Positions 5,670 through 14,053 are shown, numbered from the stretch's first letter. The stretch is DNA of 14,177 nucleotides from Candidatus Zixiibacteriota bacterium (GCA_011777135.1 JAABVY010000214.1:1-14177), one strand, 5' to 3'. Notes: generated by a model from the letters alone, not told the origin. A program made the numbers and translations.

Positions 5670-8312
5670 GTGAAAAGCAAAAAGCTATTATGCTGCCTGG
5701 TTATTCTGGCGGTAGCCGCTTTCACAGCTCCATTACTCCATGCCGGGACATCAGGAAAGATCGCAGGAGCGGTTTACAACGCCGATACTGATGAACAACT
5801 CCCGGGTACAACGATAAGAATTCTGGAATTGGATCAAGCGGTTCCATGTGATGCCGACGGCGAATTTTACTTTATTAACGTACCGGTCGGAACATATACA
5901 TTGGAAGCGACGCTGATAGGTTATCAGTCAATGACCAAAACCGGGGTAAAAGTCCTAGTTGATCTGACAACACCCGTAGATTTTTATCTGGTGCCCTCCG
6001 AGTTATCGTCTGACAGTACAGTTGTAGTAGTGGCTGAAAGAGAACTTGTGCAGCAGGATGTCAGTTACTCTGAGAACTGGATGACAAGGGACGATATCAT
6101 CCGCCATCCCAATTCAACCTCAGTTGACAATCTTATTGCAAATATGGCAGGTGCCGTGGTAGATGGAAGAGGCAACCTGCATCTTAGAGGCGGACGGGAC
6201 GGCACTATAACCTATTATTTTGATGACGTTCCGGTGCAGGATCCATTCACCGGGACGGCCGGGACACGCATCTCTCCCGAAGCTCTGGAGGAACTCTCGG
6301 TAGTCTCCGGGGGATACCTGGCGGAATATGGTGAGGCTCTGTCTGGTGTAGTAAACGCTCTTACACAGGAGGGCGGCGAGGCCTACTCGGGCAAACTGAA
6401 GCTCACTGACGGACTCACCGAGCCCTATCAGGTGACCTCAGGCAATTTCGGAAAGCTGAGACGAAACAGCGAGAACATGGCCGTCTTCAATCTTGGCGGG
6501 CCGATACCCGGACTCTATAATCTCATGGGCGGAAAGTTCTTTAGCTCTTCCGAATACCGTGACCTGGGCGGTTATCTGCCTCACAACCGATTGAAAAGTT
6601 TCTCCCAGGCCAGCAAATTAACGCTGAAACCGTCGCCAAAATTAAAATTGAATTTCTACGGCAACTACTATCGGGCCGAGCGTGAGCGTTATGATCACCG
6701 CGATGTCAATAATGTCTCGTACGATTTTAATCTGGATGGCCTGGGACTGATAAAATCGAAATCTTACAGGTGGGGGACACGGGCAACCTATACACATTCC
6801 CCCAGCCTCATATTCAACTTACAGTATAATCACTTTTTTACCGAAACAAAGGTTGCACCTGAGCATCTCTTTGATGTCTACTGGACCGAATGGCCAGGTT
6901 ACTCCGAAGATGAGAACGGCGTTTACGATGGCACGATTGACGATGATAACTACAATCCCGATTACATAGGCAATACCGGGTCCGGATTCACTGAGGGGGA
7001 TGATTTCTTTCCTTATTATTCATACAGGAAAAATGCTTATGACAGCTTTGAAGGAGAAATTATCAGCCAGATCGATAAATATAACCAGTTTAAGTTCGGG
7101 CTGGAATACCGTTTTAACGATCTGAAGTGGGATAACAAACAGTTTTTCAATGATCAACCATATGGTGAAAAATATGATGTCGAGCCGCGCTATGCCGCTG
7201 GATATATCCAGGACAAGATTGAGCTGGGATATATGATAATCAATGCCGGTGTCAGGGCGGACTATCTGAATGCTGCTGTAAATTACTGGGAGGATCCGAT
7301 CAGCAAGACCACTCGCAGTACTGCTGATCCTAAATTCAAGGTCTCGCCCCGGTTGGGAATATCACATCCGATCGCGTCAAACACGGTGATACATTTCAAT
7401 TATGGCTATTTCTATCAGGTACCGCTTTATTCATATATGTTCACCAACCTGCAGGCTGATTTGAATACCGGTTTCCCGATTGTCGGTAATCCTGATATGG
7501 AGCCGGAAAAGACAATTGCCTATGAATTTGGCTTGAATCATGTGATAGCATCTGACATGACTCTTAAAGTGACATCCTATTATAAGGATGTTTCCAACCT
7601 GACTTCGACACGCTTTGTTGAATATCCCGGCGGATCATATACATATTATACAAATGCCGACTATGGGTCTGTGAAAGGACTGGATATTGTTCTGGTCAAA
7701 CACCATACAAACTCGCTCCTGGCCGGGTCGGTGAACTATTCCTATATGATCGCCAAGGGCAACGCTTCCTATGCGACCGAAGGCTATTATGATTATTTCA
7801 CTCAGGACGATCCCCCGATCTGGCCGGACAAGGAATATCCCCTGGCCTTCGATCAGAGACATAAGCTTGCTGTAAACTTGGATCTTTCGGTTCCTCGCAA
7901 CTACAAATTCAAGCTGTTTGGCCTTAATATGCCTTCGGCCTGGGGAATAAATACGATTCTCAGCTACGGCAGCGGAATGCCGTATACCAGGACCGATAAC
8001 CTGGGCAACCGAATCGGCACCCCCAATTCCGGACGCCTGCCCGCATATTACCGGGTCGACATGAGATTTGTGAAGGATTTCTTCCTGGGATTCGCCAAAG
8101 ATACCCGGCTTTCGTTCTTCGTCGAGGTTGAAAACCTCTTCGATCGCAGAAATATTATCAATGTTTATTCCAATACCGGACTTCCCGATGATGACGGCCA
8201 GGGCTGGAGCCTGGGCGAAGAAGAACAGGAAGAATATGATTTGCTGGTCAAAGATCCTCAAAACTTCGACGTCCCCCGCACGATTCGCTGGGGATTCGAA
8301 TATGTATTTTAG
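5670..8312 (+). CDS. TonB-dependent outer-membrane receptor with carboxypeptidase-regulatory-like domain
   Basis: This is an 880-residue outer-membrane protein. A signal peptide (residues 1-25, KSKK then a hydrophobic core, cleavage near LLHA) is followed by a CarboxypepD_reg-like beta-sandwich (about 29-109: GKIAGAVYNADT, LPGTTIRI, GEFYFINVPVGTYTLEA). Next come a TonB-box-like stretch (STVVVVAERE, 114-124), a plug domain (about 128-235, with LHLRGGRDGT and IDDVPV-like FDDVPVQDPF) and a long Tyr/Asn/Asp-rich beta barrel. The chain ends in phenylalanine (FEYVF), the usual outer-membrane insertion signal. It should import a bulky substrate using TonB energy; the substrate is not evident, and the carboxypeptidase-like domain is typical of FCB-type receptors. 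The start codon is GTG with AAGGAG upstream. It is the first gene of a three-gene operon with the sorting-domain protein and the PorV-like protein, the next gene starting 18 bases on. It diverges from the sensor operon. Confidence 0.93.
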   Translation: MKSKKLLCCLVILAVAAFTAPLLHAGTSGKIAGAVYNADTDEQLPGTTIRILELDQAVPCDADGEFYFINVPVGTYTLEATLIGYQSMTKTGVKVLVDLTTPVDFYLVPSELSSDSTVVVVAERELVQQDVSYSENWMTRDDIIRHPNSTSVDNLIANMAGAVVDGRGNLHLRGGRDGTITYYFDDVPVQDPFTGTAGTRISPEALEELSVVSGGYLAEYGEALSGVVNALTQEGGEAYSGKLKLTDGLTEPYQVTSGNFGKLRRNSENMAVFNLGGPIPGLYNLMGGKFFSSSEYRDLGGYLPHNRLKSFSQASKLTLKPSPKLKLNFYGNYYRAERERYDHRDVNNVSYDFNLDGLGLIKSKSYRWGTRATYTHSPSLIFNLQYNHFFTETKVAPEHLFDVYWTEWPGYSEDENGVYDGTIDDDNYNPDYIGNTGSGFTEGDDFFPYYSYRKNAYDSFEGEIISQIDKYNQFKFGLEYRFNDLKWDNKQFFNDQPYGEKYDVEPRYAAGYIQDKIELGYMIINAGVRADYLNAAVNYWEDPISKTTRSTADPKFKVSPRLGISHPIASNTVIHFNYGYFYQVPLYSYMFTNLQADLNTGFPIVGNPDMEPEKTIAYEFGLNHVIASDMTLKVTSYYKDVSNLTSTRFVEYPGGSYTYYTNADYGSVKGLDIVLVKHHTNSLLAGSVNYSYMIAKGNASYATEGYYDYFTQDDPPIWPDKEYPLAFDQRHKLAVNLDLSVPRNYKFKLFGLNMPSAWGINTILSYGSGMPYTRTDNLGNRIGTPNSGRLPAYYRVDMRFVKDFFLGFAKDTRLSFFVEVENLFDRRNIINVYSNTGLPDDDGQGWSLGEEEQEEYDLLVKDPQNFDVPRTIRWGFEYVF

Positions 8313-8315
8313 AGG

Positions 8316-8320
8316 GGAGG
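8316..8320 (+). promoter_or_regulatory. SD site deciding the start of the sorting-domain protein
   Basis: GGAGG ends 10 bases before ATG 8331 but only 1 base before ATG 8322. The latter spacing is too short for the ribosome, so the start at 8331 is preferred. The resulting N-terminus, MRTQNRFWIF, is also a good signal-peptide beginning. Confidence 0.6.
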
Positions 8321-8330
8321 GATGATAATA

Positions 8331-10985
8331 ATGAGAACGCAGAACAGATTTTGGATTTTTGCCGCGTTGATCGTCCTGGCCCTTTGTCTGGCGGGGACCA
8401 CGCTTAAAGCCAAGACTGCGGAGAGCACTGTTGGCGAACCCCCCTCGGAGGTAATGGACTGGGTCTTCCATAACAAAGGTAACATCGTAACAACTATCTT
8501 CAACTGGGGTCTGATGGGCAAGTATAACGATGTTCCGCGAGGTGAATGGCCTAAGGGATCAGGAAATAATTATCTGGCTGAAGTCAAATACTGGATGGGT
8601 GCGACATTGCCGAGCGGCGACACGGTGGTAGCCAATACGGATGAAGATTTTATGCCTGAGCCAAATTTCGCATCGTCTGACAACGACATCAGAATCAGGT
8701 TATCGACCGATCAGACGCGCTATGAGTACGACCATTTCGATACCGTTGGGCTCGGATTCAGCCGCCCGGCCTATGGCTGGCGCACCTACAACCTGGAGAC
8801 AAACGCCTGGGAGTATAACGAAATATATAATCCTGTCAGCGCCGAATTTTTCCCGGGCGGACCGATTGCTTTGCAGGAAAGCCAGTACATCATGAATGAC
8901 GCCAGGGACGGTTCTCCCGCTCTGGGTCTTTTGATTACGCAGACGATATATCAATGGAACTATGATTACAATCAGGATTATCTGTTTGTGGTGCTGAATA
9001 TCAAGAATGTCTCCGCGAATGATTATACCGATTTTGCCTTCGGCCTTTATTGTGATTTTGATGTCGGCGGCTATTACCTGGGAGAGAATGGCCGTCTGGG
9101 TGATCTGGTTGATTTCAATCCGGATGAGAATCTGGCCTGGACTTATGATGAAGACAATTATGATCCCGGCTGGGGACCATCGGTAGTGGCCGGGCGAATG
9201 GGCACAAAGTATATTGAGACTCCCGGAGGACTCGGCATGACCTCGTTTAGAACCGGCATCTGGGACAGCCTTCCCGACAATGATCAGGGCCGTTATGCCT
9301 TGATCAATTCGGAGCAGTTTGACGAATCATTGCCGCCCAATGATCAATATTATATTCAATGCACGCGCGGTATCAATTTGCCCGCAGGCGCGGTGGTACG
9401 GGTTGTGTACGCGCTGGTGGCCGGGCAGACGGATGACAAGCTGATTGAAAACGCTCGCATGGCCCAGATTGTCTATGAGAATTATTTTACCGGACCAGAG
9501 CCGCCCGTTCAACCTGTCCTGAAGGCAGTCGCCGGAGATAACCTGGTTAAACTCTACTGGAATAATGTGGCGGAGAATTCAATAGATCCAATGACCGGTG
9601 AACAGGATTTTGTAGGCTACAGGGTCTACAGGTCAACCAATTATGGTGCTACTTGGGGAGAGTTGACCTTCAATGCCGACGGCTCTCGTGGCCCCAATTA
9701 TATTCCGCTGGCTGAATTCCGTAGGGATGAGACTACGGGACTGATTCCGCATACCTTTATCGACAGCAACCTGACAAATGGTTTTGAATACTGGTACGCG
9801 GTGACGGCCTATGACACGGGGATTGATTCAATTCCACTGGACCCGCTGGAATCCGGCAGGGGCCGGCCGGGTGAGGACTCCTCGGCAGCAGGGGTTATGC
9901 CCCGCACCGACCCGGCAGGTTACTGGCCGATTCAAAATACGATTGAGCACCGAGTGGCTGACGGCGGGGTGATGAGCGATGGCGAAATCTTTGTCGAGGC
10001 CTTCAGTGAAAATGCGCTAACCGGCAGGGAATACAAAGTGGTTTTCTCTGAGGATGTATATCAGACCTACTGGCACCTGCTGGACGCTTTCACTGGCGAC
10101 ACGCTTCTGGCCGACCAGACTGATCAAACCGCCAGGCTGGATGGGGCCGAGGTTGTTGACGGCATTCAGGTTCTGGTCCGGAATGGTGAGAAGGAGCCGC
10201 GGGATATGGTGCAGACAGTGTTTTCCATCCCGGGCGATACAACAATAATACTCTATCAGAGTCTTGGATCGATAAATGATTATTATGGCGTTCCCTGCGG
10301 CGGCGATATGCACTTCAGGTCGACCTATGAAATTCGCTTTACAGAAACCGGCTCGACCGGATACTGGTGGTGGGATGACGTCACTCCGGTACAGCTGCCT
10401 TTTGAAGTCTGGAATACAACTTTCGGATACCAGGTAATAGCGGAAATCATCGATCTTGAATATGATCAGGAATGGGATCCTCAGGTTGGCGATTTCATTG
10501 TGGTCGTCAACCAGGAATATGATGGTTCACCTCATCCCGAGGCATACCCATGGAAGCATACCTGGGCCTTCCGTTTTGATCCCGGACTGGCAGGGCAGAC
10601 AGGGGACGTCTTTACGATATTTGGAGCACCATTGAACTCCCCTGACGACGAGTTCTATTTCGCAGCTCCCAGTATCGATGAGCAGCTTGCCAGCCGTGAC
10701 CTGGATTCGATTAGAGTCGTTCCCAATCCGTATGTCGCGCATGCCGAATGGGAAATCCGTGCCGGGGAGCGCAGGATTGAGTTCATATATCTTCCCGACG
10801 AGGCCACTATCAGGGTCTATACGCTGGCAGGCGATCTGGTGGTGACCCTGGAGCATGAGGGCTCGGGTACCGCGGAATGGAACCTTGAATCAGTCAATGA
10901 ACAGTCGATTGCACCGGGAATATACTACTATCATGTGGAATCGCCATATGGCAGCAAAATCGGCAAGTTTGCTATTATAAAATAG
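8331..10985 (+). CDS. Large secreted protein with fibronectin-III-like domain and C-terminal type IX-like sorting domain
   Basis: This protein has 884 residues from ATG 8331; ATG 8322 would add three but has bad SD spacing. A signal peptide covers about 1-27 (basic start, hydrophobic core, cleavage near TLKA). The N-terminal module (about 40-385, opening with GNIVTTIFNWGLMG and GEWPKGSGNNYLAE) matches a pattern I recall from large uncharacterised secreted proteins of candidate FCB phyla; its function is unknown. A fibronectin-III-like domain lies at about 393-500 (KLYWNN, GYRVYRST, FEYWYAVTAYD). The end (about 796-884) has the VVPNPY opening, IRVYTLAGDLVVTL, an APGIYYYHV strand and a final GKFAIIK, as in T9SS type A or FlgD-Ig-like sorting domains. 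It is probably exported and held at the cell surface. It is rich in Asp, Tyr and Trp. Any enzyme activity is not recognisable. It lies 18 bases from each neighbour, so it is co-transcribed with the TonB receptor and PorV-like genes. Confidence 0.88.
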   Translation: MRTQNRFWIFAALIVLALCLAGTTLKAKTAESTVGEPPSEVMDWVFHNKGNIVTTIFNWGLMGKYNDVPRGEWPKGSGNNYLAEVKYWMGATLPSGDTVVANTDEDFMPEPNFASSDNDIRIRLSTDQTRYEYDHFDTVGLGFSRPAYGWRTYNLETNAWEYNEIYNPVSAEFFPGGPIALQESQYIMNDARDGSPALGLLITQTIYQWNYDYNQDYLFVVLNIKNVSANDYTDFAFGLYCDFDVGGYYLGENGRLGDLVDFNPDENLAWTYDEDNYDPGWGPSVVAGRMGTKYIETPGGLGMTSFRTGIWDSLPDNDQGRYALINSEQFDESLPPNDQYYIQCTRGINLPAGAVVRVVYALVAGQTDDKLIENARMAQIVYENYFTGPEPPVQPVLKAVAGDNLVKLYWNNVAENSIDPMTGEQDFVGYRVYRSTNYGATWGELTFNADGSRGPNYIPLAEFRRDETTGLIPHTFIDSNLTNGFEYWYAVTAYDTGIDSIPLDPLESGRGRPGEDSSAAGVMPRTDPAGYWPIQNTIEHRVADGGVMSDGEIFVEAFSENALTGREYKVVFSEDVYQTYWHLLDAFTGDTLLADQTDQTARLDGAEVVDGIQVLVRNGEKEPRDMVQTVFSIPGDTTIILYQSLGSINDYYGVPCGGDMHFRSTYEIRFTETGSTGYWWWDDVTPVQLPFEVWNTTFGYQVIAEIIDLEYDQEWDPQVGDFIVVVNQEYDGSPHPEAYPWKHTWAFRFDPGLAGQTGDVFTIFGAPLNSPDDEFYFAAPSIDEQLASRDLDSIRVVPNPYVAHAEWEIRAGERRIEFIYLPDEATIRVYTLAGDLVVTLEHEGSGTAEWNLESVNEQSIAPGIYYYHVESPYGSKIGKFAIIK

Positions 10986-11003
10986 CCAGGCAGGAGCAAA
11001 AGT

Positions 11004-12014
11004 ATGTATAAGAAAATTATCATAATTACGGTTTTGGCTCTGGTAATCGGCCTGGTAAACGTCTCGGCCGACGAGTTCTCCAAGGTCGGAACAGCTGGAG
11101 CTCAGTTTCTCAAGATAGGCCTCGGTGCACGATATACAGCATTAGGTGAAGCGGCCACAGCGGTAGTGGATGATGCCTATGGTCTTTACTGGAATCCCGC
11201 CGCGCTGGCAAATATTGAAAAAATCGAACTGGCCTTTACTTCTGTCGATTGGATTGAGGATGTCAGCGTCAACCATATAGCCTTTGCCTATCCTTGGAGG
11301 AGCGATATATCGATTGGTTTGGGCATGACCATTCTCAGCGTGGGCGACATGGAAATTACAACGGTAGAGGAGCCGGACGGCACGGGCCGCACTTTCGATG
11401 CCAACAGCTTTGCGCTGGCGGCAGGTATCTCCAAGAGACTGACCGATCGATTTGTCTTCGGAATCAACTTCAAATATGTCAGTGAACAGATATCCGAGCA
11501 GCGTGCCAAGGGGTTCTGCTTCGATCTTGGTACGATGCTCTATACGGGTTTCAGATCATTGCGGATGGGCATGAGTATCTCCAATTTGGGGCCGGAGATG
11601 AGTTTCGACGGCACCGAGCTGGATCAGACCCTCAATCCTGATCCTGATAATCCGAATCGGGATGATTTCCAGTACGAATACAGCACCGACAGCTACGATC
11701 TGCCGCTGATGTTCAGGATCGGTCTGGCATATGATATTATGGATAGCGACCGTAGTCGCTGGACAGTCTCGGCAGAAGCCAGGGATCCGAATGACAATAT
11801 CGGGCAGTTTTCCCTGGGAAGCGAATATGGATGGAATGAGATGTTCCTCCTGAGGGGTGGATATAAATTCAACTATGCTGAAGAAGGATTGACATTTGGA
11901 GGAGGCTTGAAGCTGAATCCGACGCCCGGGACTGATCTGGTATTCGATTATGCCTGGGGAGATTTTGGGCGCCTGCAGTCAACCCATCGTTTTTCGATTA
12001 GTTTAAAATTCTGA
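11004..12014 (+). CDS. PorV/PorQ-like (UPF0164) outer-membrane protein
   Basis: This is a 336-residue outer-membrane beta-barrel protein. The signal peptide is residues 1-22 (MYKKIIIITVLALVIG, cleavage after VSA). The first mature stretch, KVGTAGAQFLKIGLGARYTA and on through LGEAATAVVDDAYGLYWNPAALA, is the signature of the PorV/UPF0164 family. The remainder alternates in the beta-barrel manner and ends RFSISLKF with a terminal aromatic residue. In type IX secretion systems of Bacteroidetes, PorV binds the C-terminal signal of cargo and carries it to the attachment complex. That is family knowledge; many FCB lineages carry several paralogs without a proven T9SS. Its place directly after a sorting-domain protein suggests that protein is its client (inference). 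The SD is AGGAG, 7 bases before ATG. It is the last gene of the operon, with a terminator 38 bases beyond the stop. Confidence 0.92.
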   Translation: MYKKIIIITVLALVIGLVNVSADEFSKVGTAGAQFLKIGLGARYTALGEAATAVVDDAYGLYWNPAALANIEKIELAFTSVDWIEDVSVNHIAFAYPWRSDISIGLGMTILSVGDMEITTVEEPDGTGRTFDANSFALAAGISKRLTDRFVFGINFKYVSEQISEQRAKGFCFDLGTMLYTGFRSLRMGMSISNLGPEMSFDGTELDQTLNPDPDNPNRDDFQYEYSTDSYDLPLMFRIGLAYDIMDSDRSRWTVSAEARDPNDNIGQFSLGSEYGWNEMFLLRGGYKFNYAEEGLTFGGGLKLNPTPGTDLVFDYAWGDFGRLQSTHRFSISLKF

Positions 12015-12031
12015 TCAGGGACCGTCTGATC
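12013..12031 (+). repeat. Small inverted repeat over the PorV-like gene's stop codon
   Basis: GATCAG (12013-12018) pairs with CTGATC (12026-12031) across a 7-base loop, and the left arm includes two bases of the TGA stop. It could form a hairpin just ahead of the terminator and may protect the mRNA 3' end. The role is uncertain. Confidence 0.3.
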
Positions 12032-12051
12032 CCCGCATGAAATGATGTCTG

Positions 12052-12083
12052 AAAGACCGCCGAATTTCGGCGGTCTTTTTTTT
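12052..12083 (+). terminator. Rho-independent terminator of the TonB-receptor/PorV operon
   Basis: A perfect 12-bp stem (AAAGACCGCCGA at 12052-12063 with TCGGCGGTCTTT at 12067-12078) has a 3-base loop and a T run from 12076 to 12083. It lies 38 bases after the PorV-like gene's stop. On the minus strand the trailing T run is only three bases, so termination is mainly rightward. It separates the operon from the GYD gene. Confidence 0.93.
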
Positions 12084-12086
12084 GAG

Positions 12087-12124
12087 CTTGCATTAAGCCA
12101 TATCCGCCTTATAATTAATGCAAG
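12087..12124 (+). promoter_or_regulatory. Promoter of the GYD gene framed by a 10-bp perfect inverted repeat
   Basis: A perfect -10 box TATAAT (12110-12115) follows a -35-like TTGCAT (12088-12093, 3 of 6 matches) at 16 bases. Perfect inverted arms CTTGCATTAA (12087-12096) and TTAATGCAAG (12115-12124) frame this promoter: the left arm covers the -35 box and the right arm starts at the last base of the -10 box. Because transcription would start within or next to the right arm, this is more likely a DNA operator than an RNA hairpin. Confidence 0.6.
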
Positions 12125-12140
12125 AAAGAAAGGAGTTCCA

Positions 12141-12437
12141 ATGCCTACATACGTGCTTATGACCAAACTGCCTCCGGAAATCAGCCGCAAGATGAAAGAC
12201 CGGGCTGCGGTTGGGCGGGAATGGCTCAACAAAGTCAGGGAAAAGTGCCCGAGTGTCAAATTTCTTGGACATTATGCTATCCTGGGGCCGTTTGACTTTC
12301 TGGATATCTATGAGGCTGATAATGAGCAGGAGGCGGCCAAAGTCTCGATGATTTCACTGGCCTTCGGAGCGGAACGCTCTGAAAGCTGGAGCGCAATTCC
12401 GTATAACAAATTCCTGGAGCTGGTAGAAGACTTATAG
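12141..12437 (+). CDS. Small GYD-domain protein
   Basis: This is a 98-residue protein starting MPTYVLMTKLPPE. It resembles the GYD family (PF08734): a short opening beta strand (TYVLMTKL), an Arg/Lys-rich helix, then an FLGHYAILGPFDFLDIYEA block where the family has its GxYDxv-like strand, and a closing helix (EQEAAKVSMISLAFG). It is a compact ferredoxin-like fold of unknown biochemical role, cytoplasmic, with no membrane segment. The frame is open up to 12042, but the earlier part runs through the terminator; ATG 12141 is preferred because AAAGGAG ends 5 bases before it and the family starts there. It has its own promoter with an inverted repeat and is a single-gene unit, ending 29 bases from the convergent permease gene. 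The family call rests on remembered sequence pattern. Confidence 0.85.
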   Translation: MPTYVLMTKLPPEISRKMKDRAAVGREWLNKVREKCPSVKFLGHYAILGPFDFLDIYEADNEQEAAKVSMISLAFGAERSESWSAIPYNKFLELVEDL

Positions 12438-12466
12438 TCTGATGCGAGTTGCAGACCGGATTCGGA

Positions 12467-14035
12467 TTATCTGAAAGCGTCGATGATTTTCATGCGGGTG
12501 GCCTGGATGGAGGGGAATACTCCTCCCACGAAGCCCATCGAGATCGCAAATATGAATGTGTACAGCACAGTCAAGAGAGTGAGAGTCATTTTCAGGTAGA
12601 ATTCACCAAAGAAGTTAACTGTCGAGAACATCTGAATCTCAAATGTGGAAAATACGGAGGCCACGGCTATTCCGAGAACAGCACCCAGCGCCCCGATCAT
12701 CATCGATTCTATCAGAAAAGCGGCTTGGATACCCTCGGCCTGGAAGCCCAGTGACCTCATTGTTGCTATCTCATTGGTACGGTTGGCAACCGCAGAATAC
12801 ATGGTTATCATGGCGCCGATCGTCGCACCAAGGGCAAATACCACGCAGATAAACAGGCCAAGATATTTCAGGAATCCTGTAGTGTTCTCGGACTGGCCTT
12901 TGTAGTAATTCTTTTCTATAAAAGCCTTGACCTCCAGGTCAGGCGTCTCATCCAGCTCCTTTTTGAGAGCTTCAATATCATTTTTATCCTCGAGCCGGGC
13001 CAAAACGATCGATCCGCCCACGCCTTGGCGGTTGTAGCTGTCCCGCATGGTAAAAATGTCCGTCCAGATCTCTGAATCATACATTGTACCGCCGGTTTCG
13101 AATACCCCTATTACCTGAAAATAGTCTCCGGCAACATTGATGGAATCGCCGATATTGCAGTTGGCCATGCGCTTGGTGAGCGCCTTGCCTACGATGCAAT
13201 TGGGAAGTCCCAACTCATACATCTCGCCCTCGATTAGATTGAATCCTCTGCGCAGCCGAGGAGCGATTTCATTGGTCCCTCTTATGGTCACATTTTTATC
13301 TTTAGTCGTATCATTGATATCGGGAAGAGTGATGCTCCCCACAAGCTCGGGAGAAAGGAGTTGCTCACCATATTCCTCATCAAACACGAAATATCCGAGG
13401 TTCTCGATTTTGTCAACCTCTTCAGGAGAAAGCATGCTCATCACTTCATTAAATTTATCTTCTTCCATAAAGACAACATTATCGTCTTCGCCGGTCGCTA
13501 CAAGTACTTTTGCTATGCCGTTGGCAAGCATCAAAACCCCGCAAAACATGAATGATACCAGGCTTATACCGAGGATTGTCAGCACTGTGGTCAGGGGACG
13601 TGAGAACAGGCTTTTGAAGGTATATTTCAGCGGTACAGTAACCTTACCGAGATAGTATTTTATACTGGGCCTGGTCAGGAAATAGAGAAAGATCAGGAAA
13701 ATGACAGCGCGTCCGGCATCTACAAGATCAGGATCCAACAGTCCCAGGCCGGTCTCGATCAGCATCAGCCACAGAAACCAGAGCCGTCCCCAATTCTGGC
13801 CCTTTAGAAGAGCTATTCCCATAACAATATGGTAAACTGACCTGAATACCATCAGGATTATCAGGAGAGTGTATGCTTCAAAATCGAAATACTGATCGAT
13901 CCATACCTCGACCTCCTCAGGCAGGACGGTCTTGCCGAGAATCAGAAAAGCGGAAAGAAGCGTAAAGATAACACCCAGGATGACGATTATCCATCCCAGG
14001 ATAAAGAGGCTTTTGGGTTTGTTGTTATCTGCCAT
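12467..14035 (-). CDS. FtsX/MacB-type ABC permease with extra N-terminal membrane module
   Basis: This is a 522-residue inner-membrane protein. Residues 131-522 are a MacB-like permease: first helix about 148-172 after KYTFKSLFSRPLTTVLTILG, a periplasmic core (about 175-385, MacB_PCD-like, containing SPELVGSITLPD and IVGKALTKRM), then three helices at about 388-412, 440-463 and 482-506, with the FtsX signature NRTNEIATMRSLGF between them and PSIQATRMKIIDAFR at the end. Such permeases work with an ATPase in lipoprotein or substrate efflux, or as mechanotransmitters; no ATPase is in the window. Residues 1-125 are unusual: about four further hydrophobic helices (9-33, 54-77, 84-101, 107-122) with GIALLKGQNWGRLW, resembling small membrane proteins of unknown function. 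Its ATG lies 18 bases after the stop of another permease, so both are one operon. The SD is AGGA, 10 bases upstream, giving a weakish context. Confidence 0.9.
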   Translation of the reverse strand: MADNNKPKSLFILGWIIVILGVIFTLLSAFLILGKTVLPEEVEVWIDQYFDFEAYTLLIILMVFRSVYHIVMGIALLKGQNWGRLWFLWLMLIETGLGLLDPDLVDAGRAVIFLIFLYFLTRPSIKYYLGKVTVPLKYTFKSLFSRPLTTVLTILGISLVSFMFCGVLMLANGIAKVLVATGEDDNVVFMEEDKFNEVMSMLSPEEVDKIENLGYFVFDEEYGEQLLSPELVGSITLPDINDTTKDKNVTIRGTNEIAPRLRRGFNLIEGEMYELGLPNCIVGKALTKRMANCNIGDSINVAGDYFQVIGVFETGGTMYDSEIWTDIFTMRDSYNRQGVGGSIVLARLEDKNDIEALKKELDETPDLEVKAFIEKNYYKGQSENTTGFLKYLGLFICVVFALGATIGAMITMYSAVANRTNEIATMRSLGFQAEGIQAAFLIESMMIGALGAVLGIAVASVFSTFEIQMFSTVNFFGEFYLKMTLTLLTVLYTFIFAISMGFVGGVFPSIQATRMKIIDAFR

Positions 14036-14053
14036 ATATTATTATTCCTGTCT

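Noticed and set aside
7635..8471. A 278-codon open frame on the minus strand across the end of the TonB receptor and the start of the next gene
   Set aside because: It lies antisense to two well-supported genes with recognisable domains, and its translation shows no domain, signal peptide or sensible composition. It reflects codon use of the plus strand.
12042..12140. N-terminal extension of the GYD gene to ATG 12042
   Set aside because: The extension would be translated through the terminator and the promoter, and the family start with a good SD is at 12141.
13137..13655. A 172-codon plus-strand frame inside the permease gene
   Set aside because: It is antisense to the MacB-like periplasmic domain. 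Its Ser/Leu-rich translation is a typical shadow.
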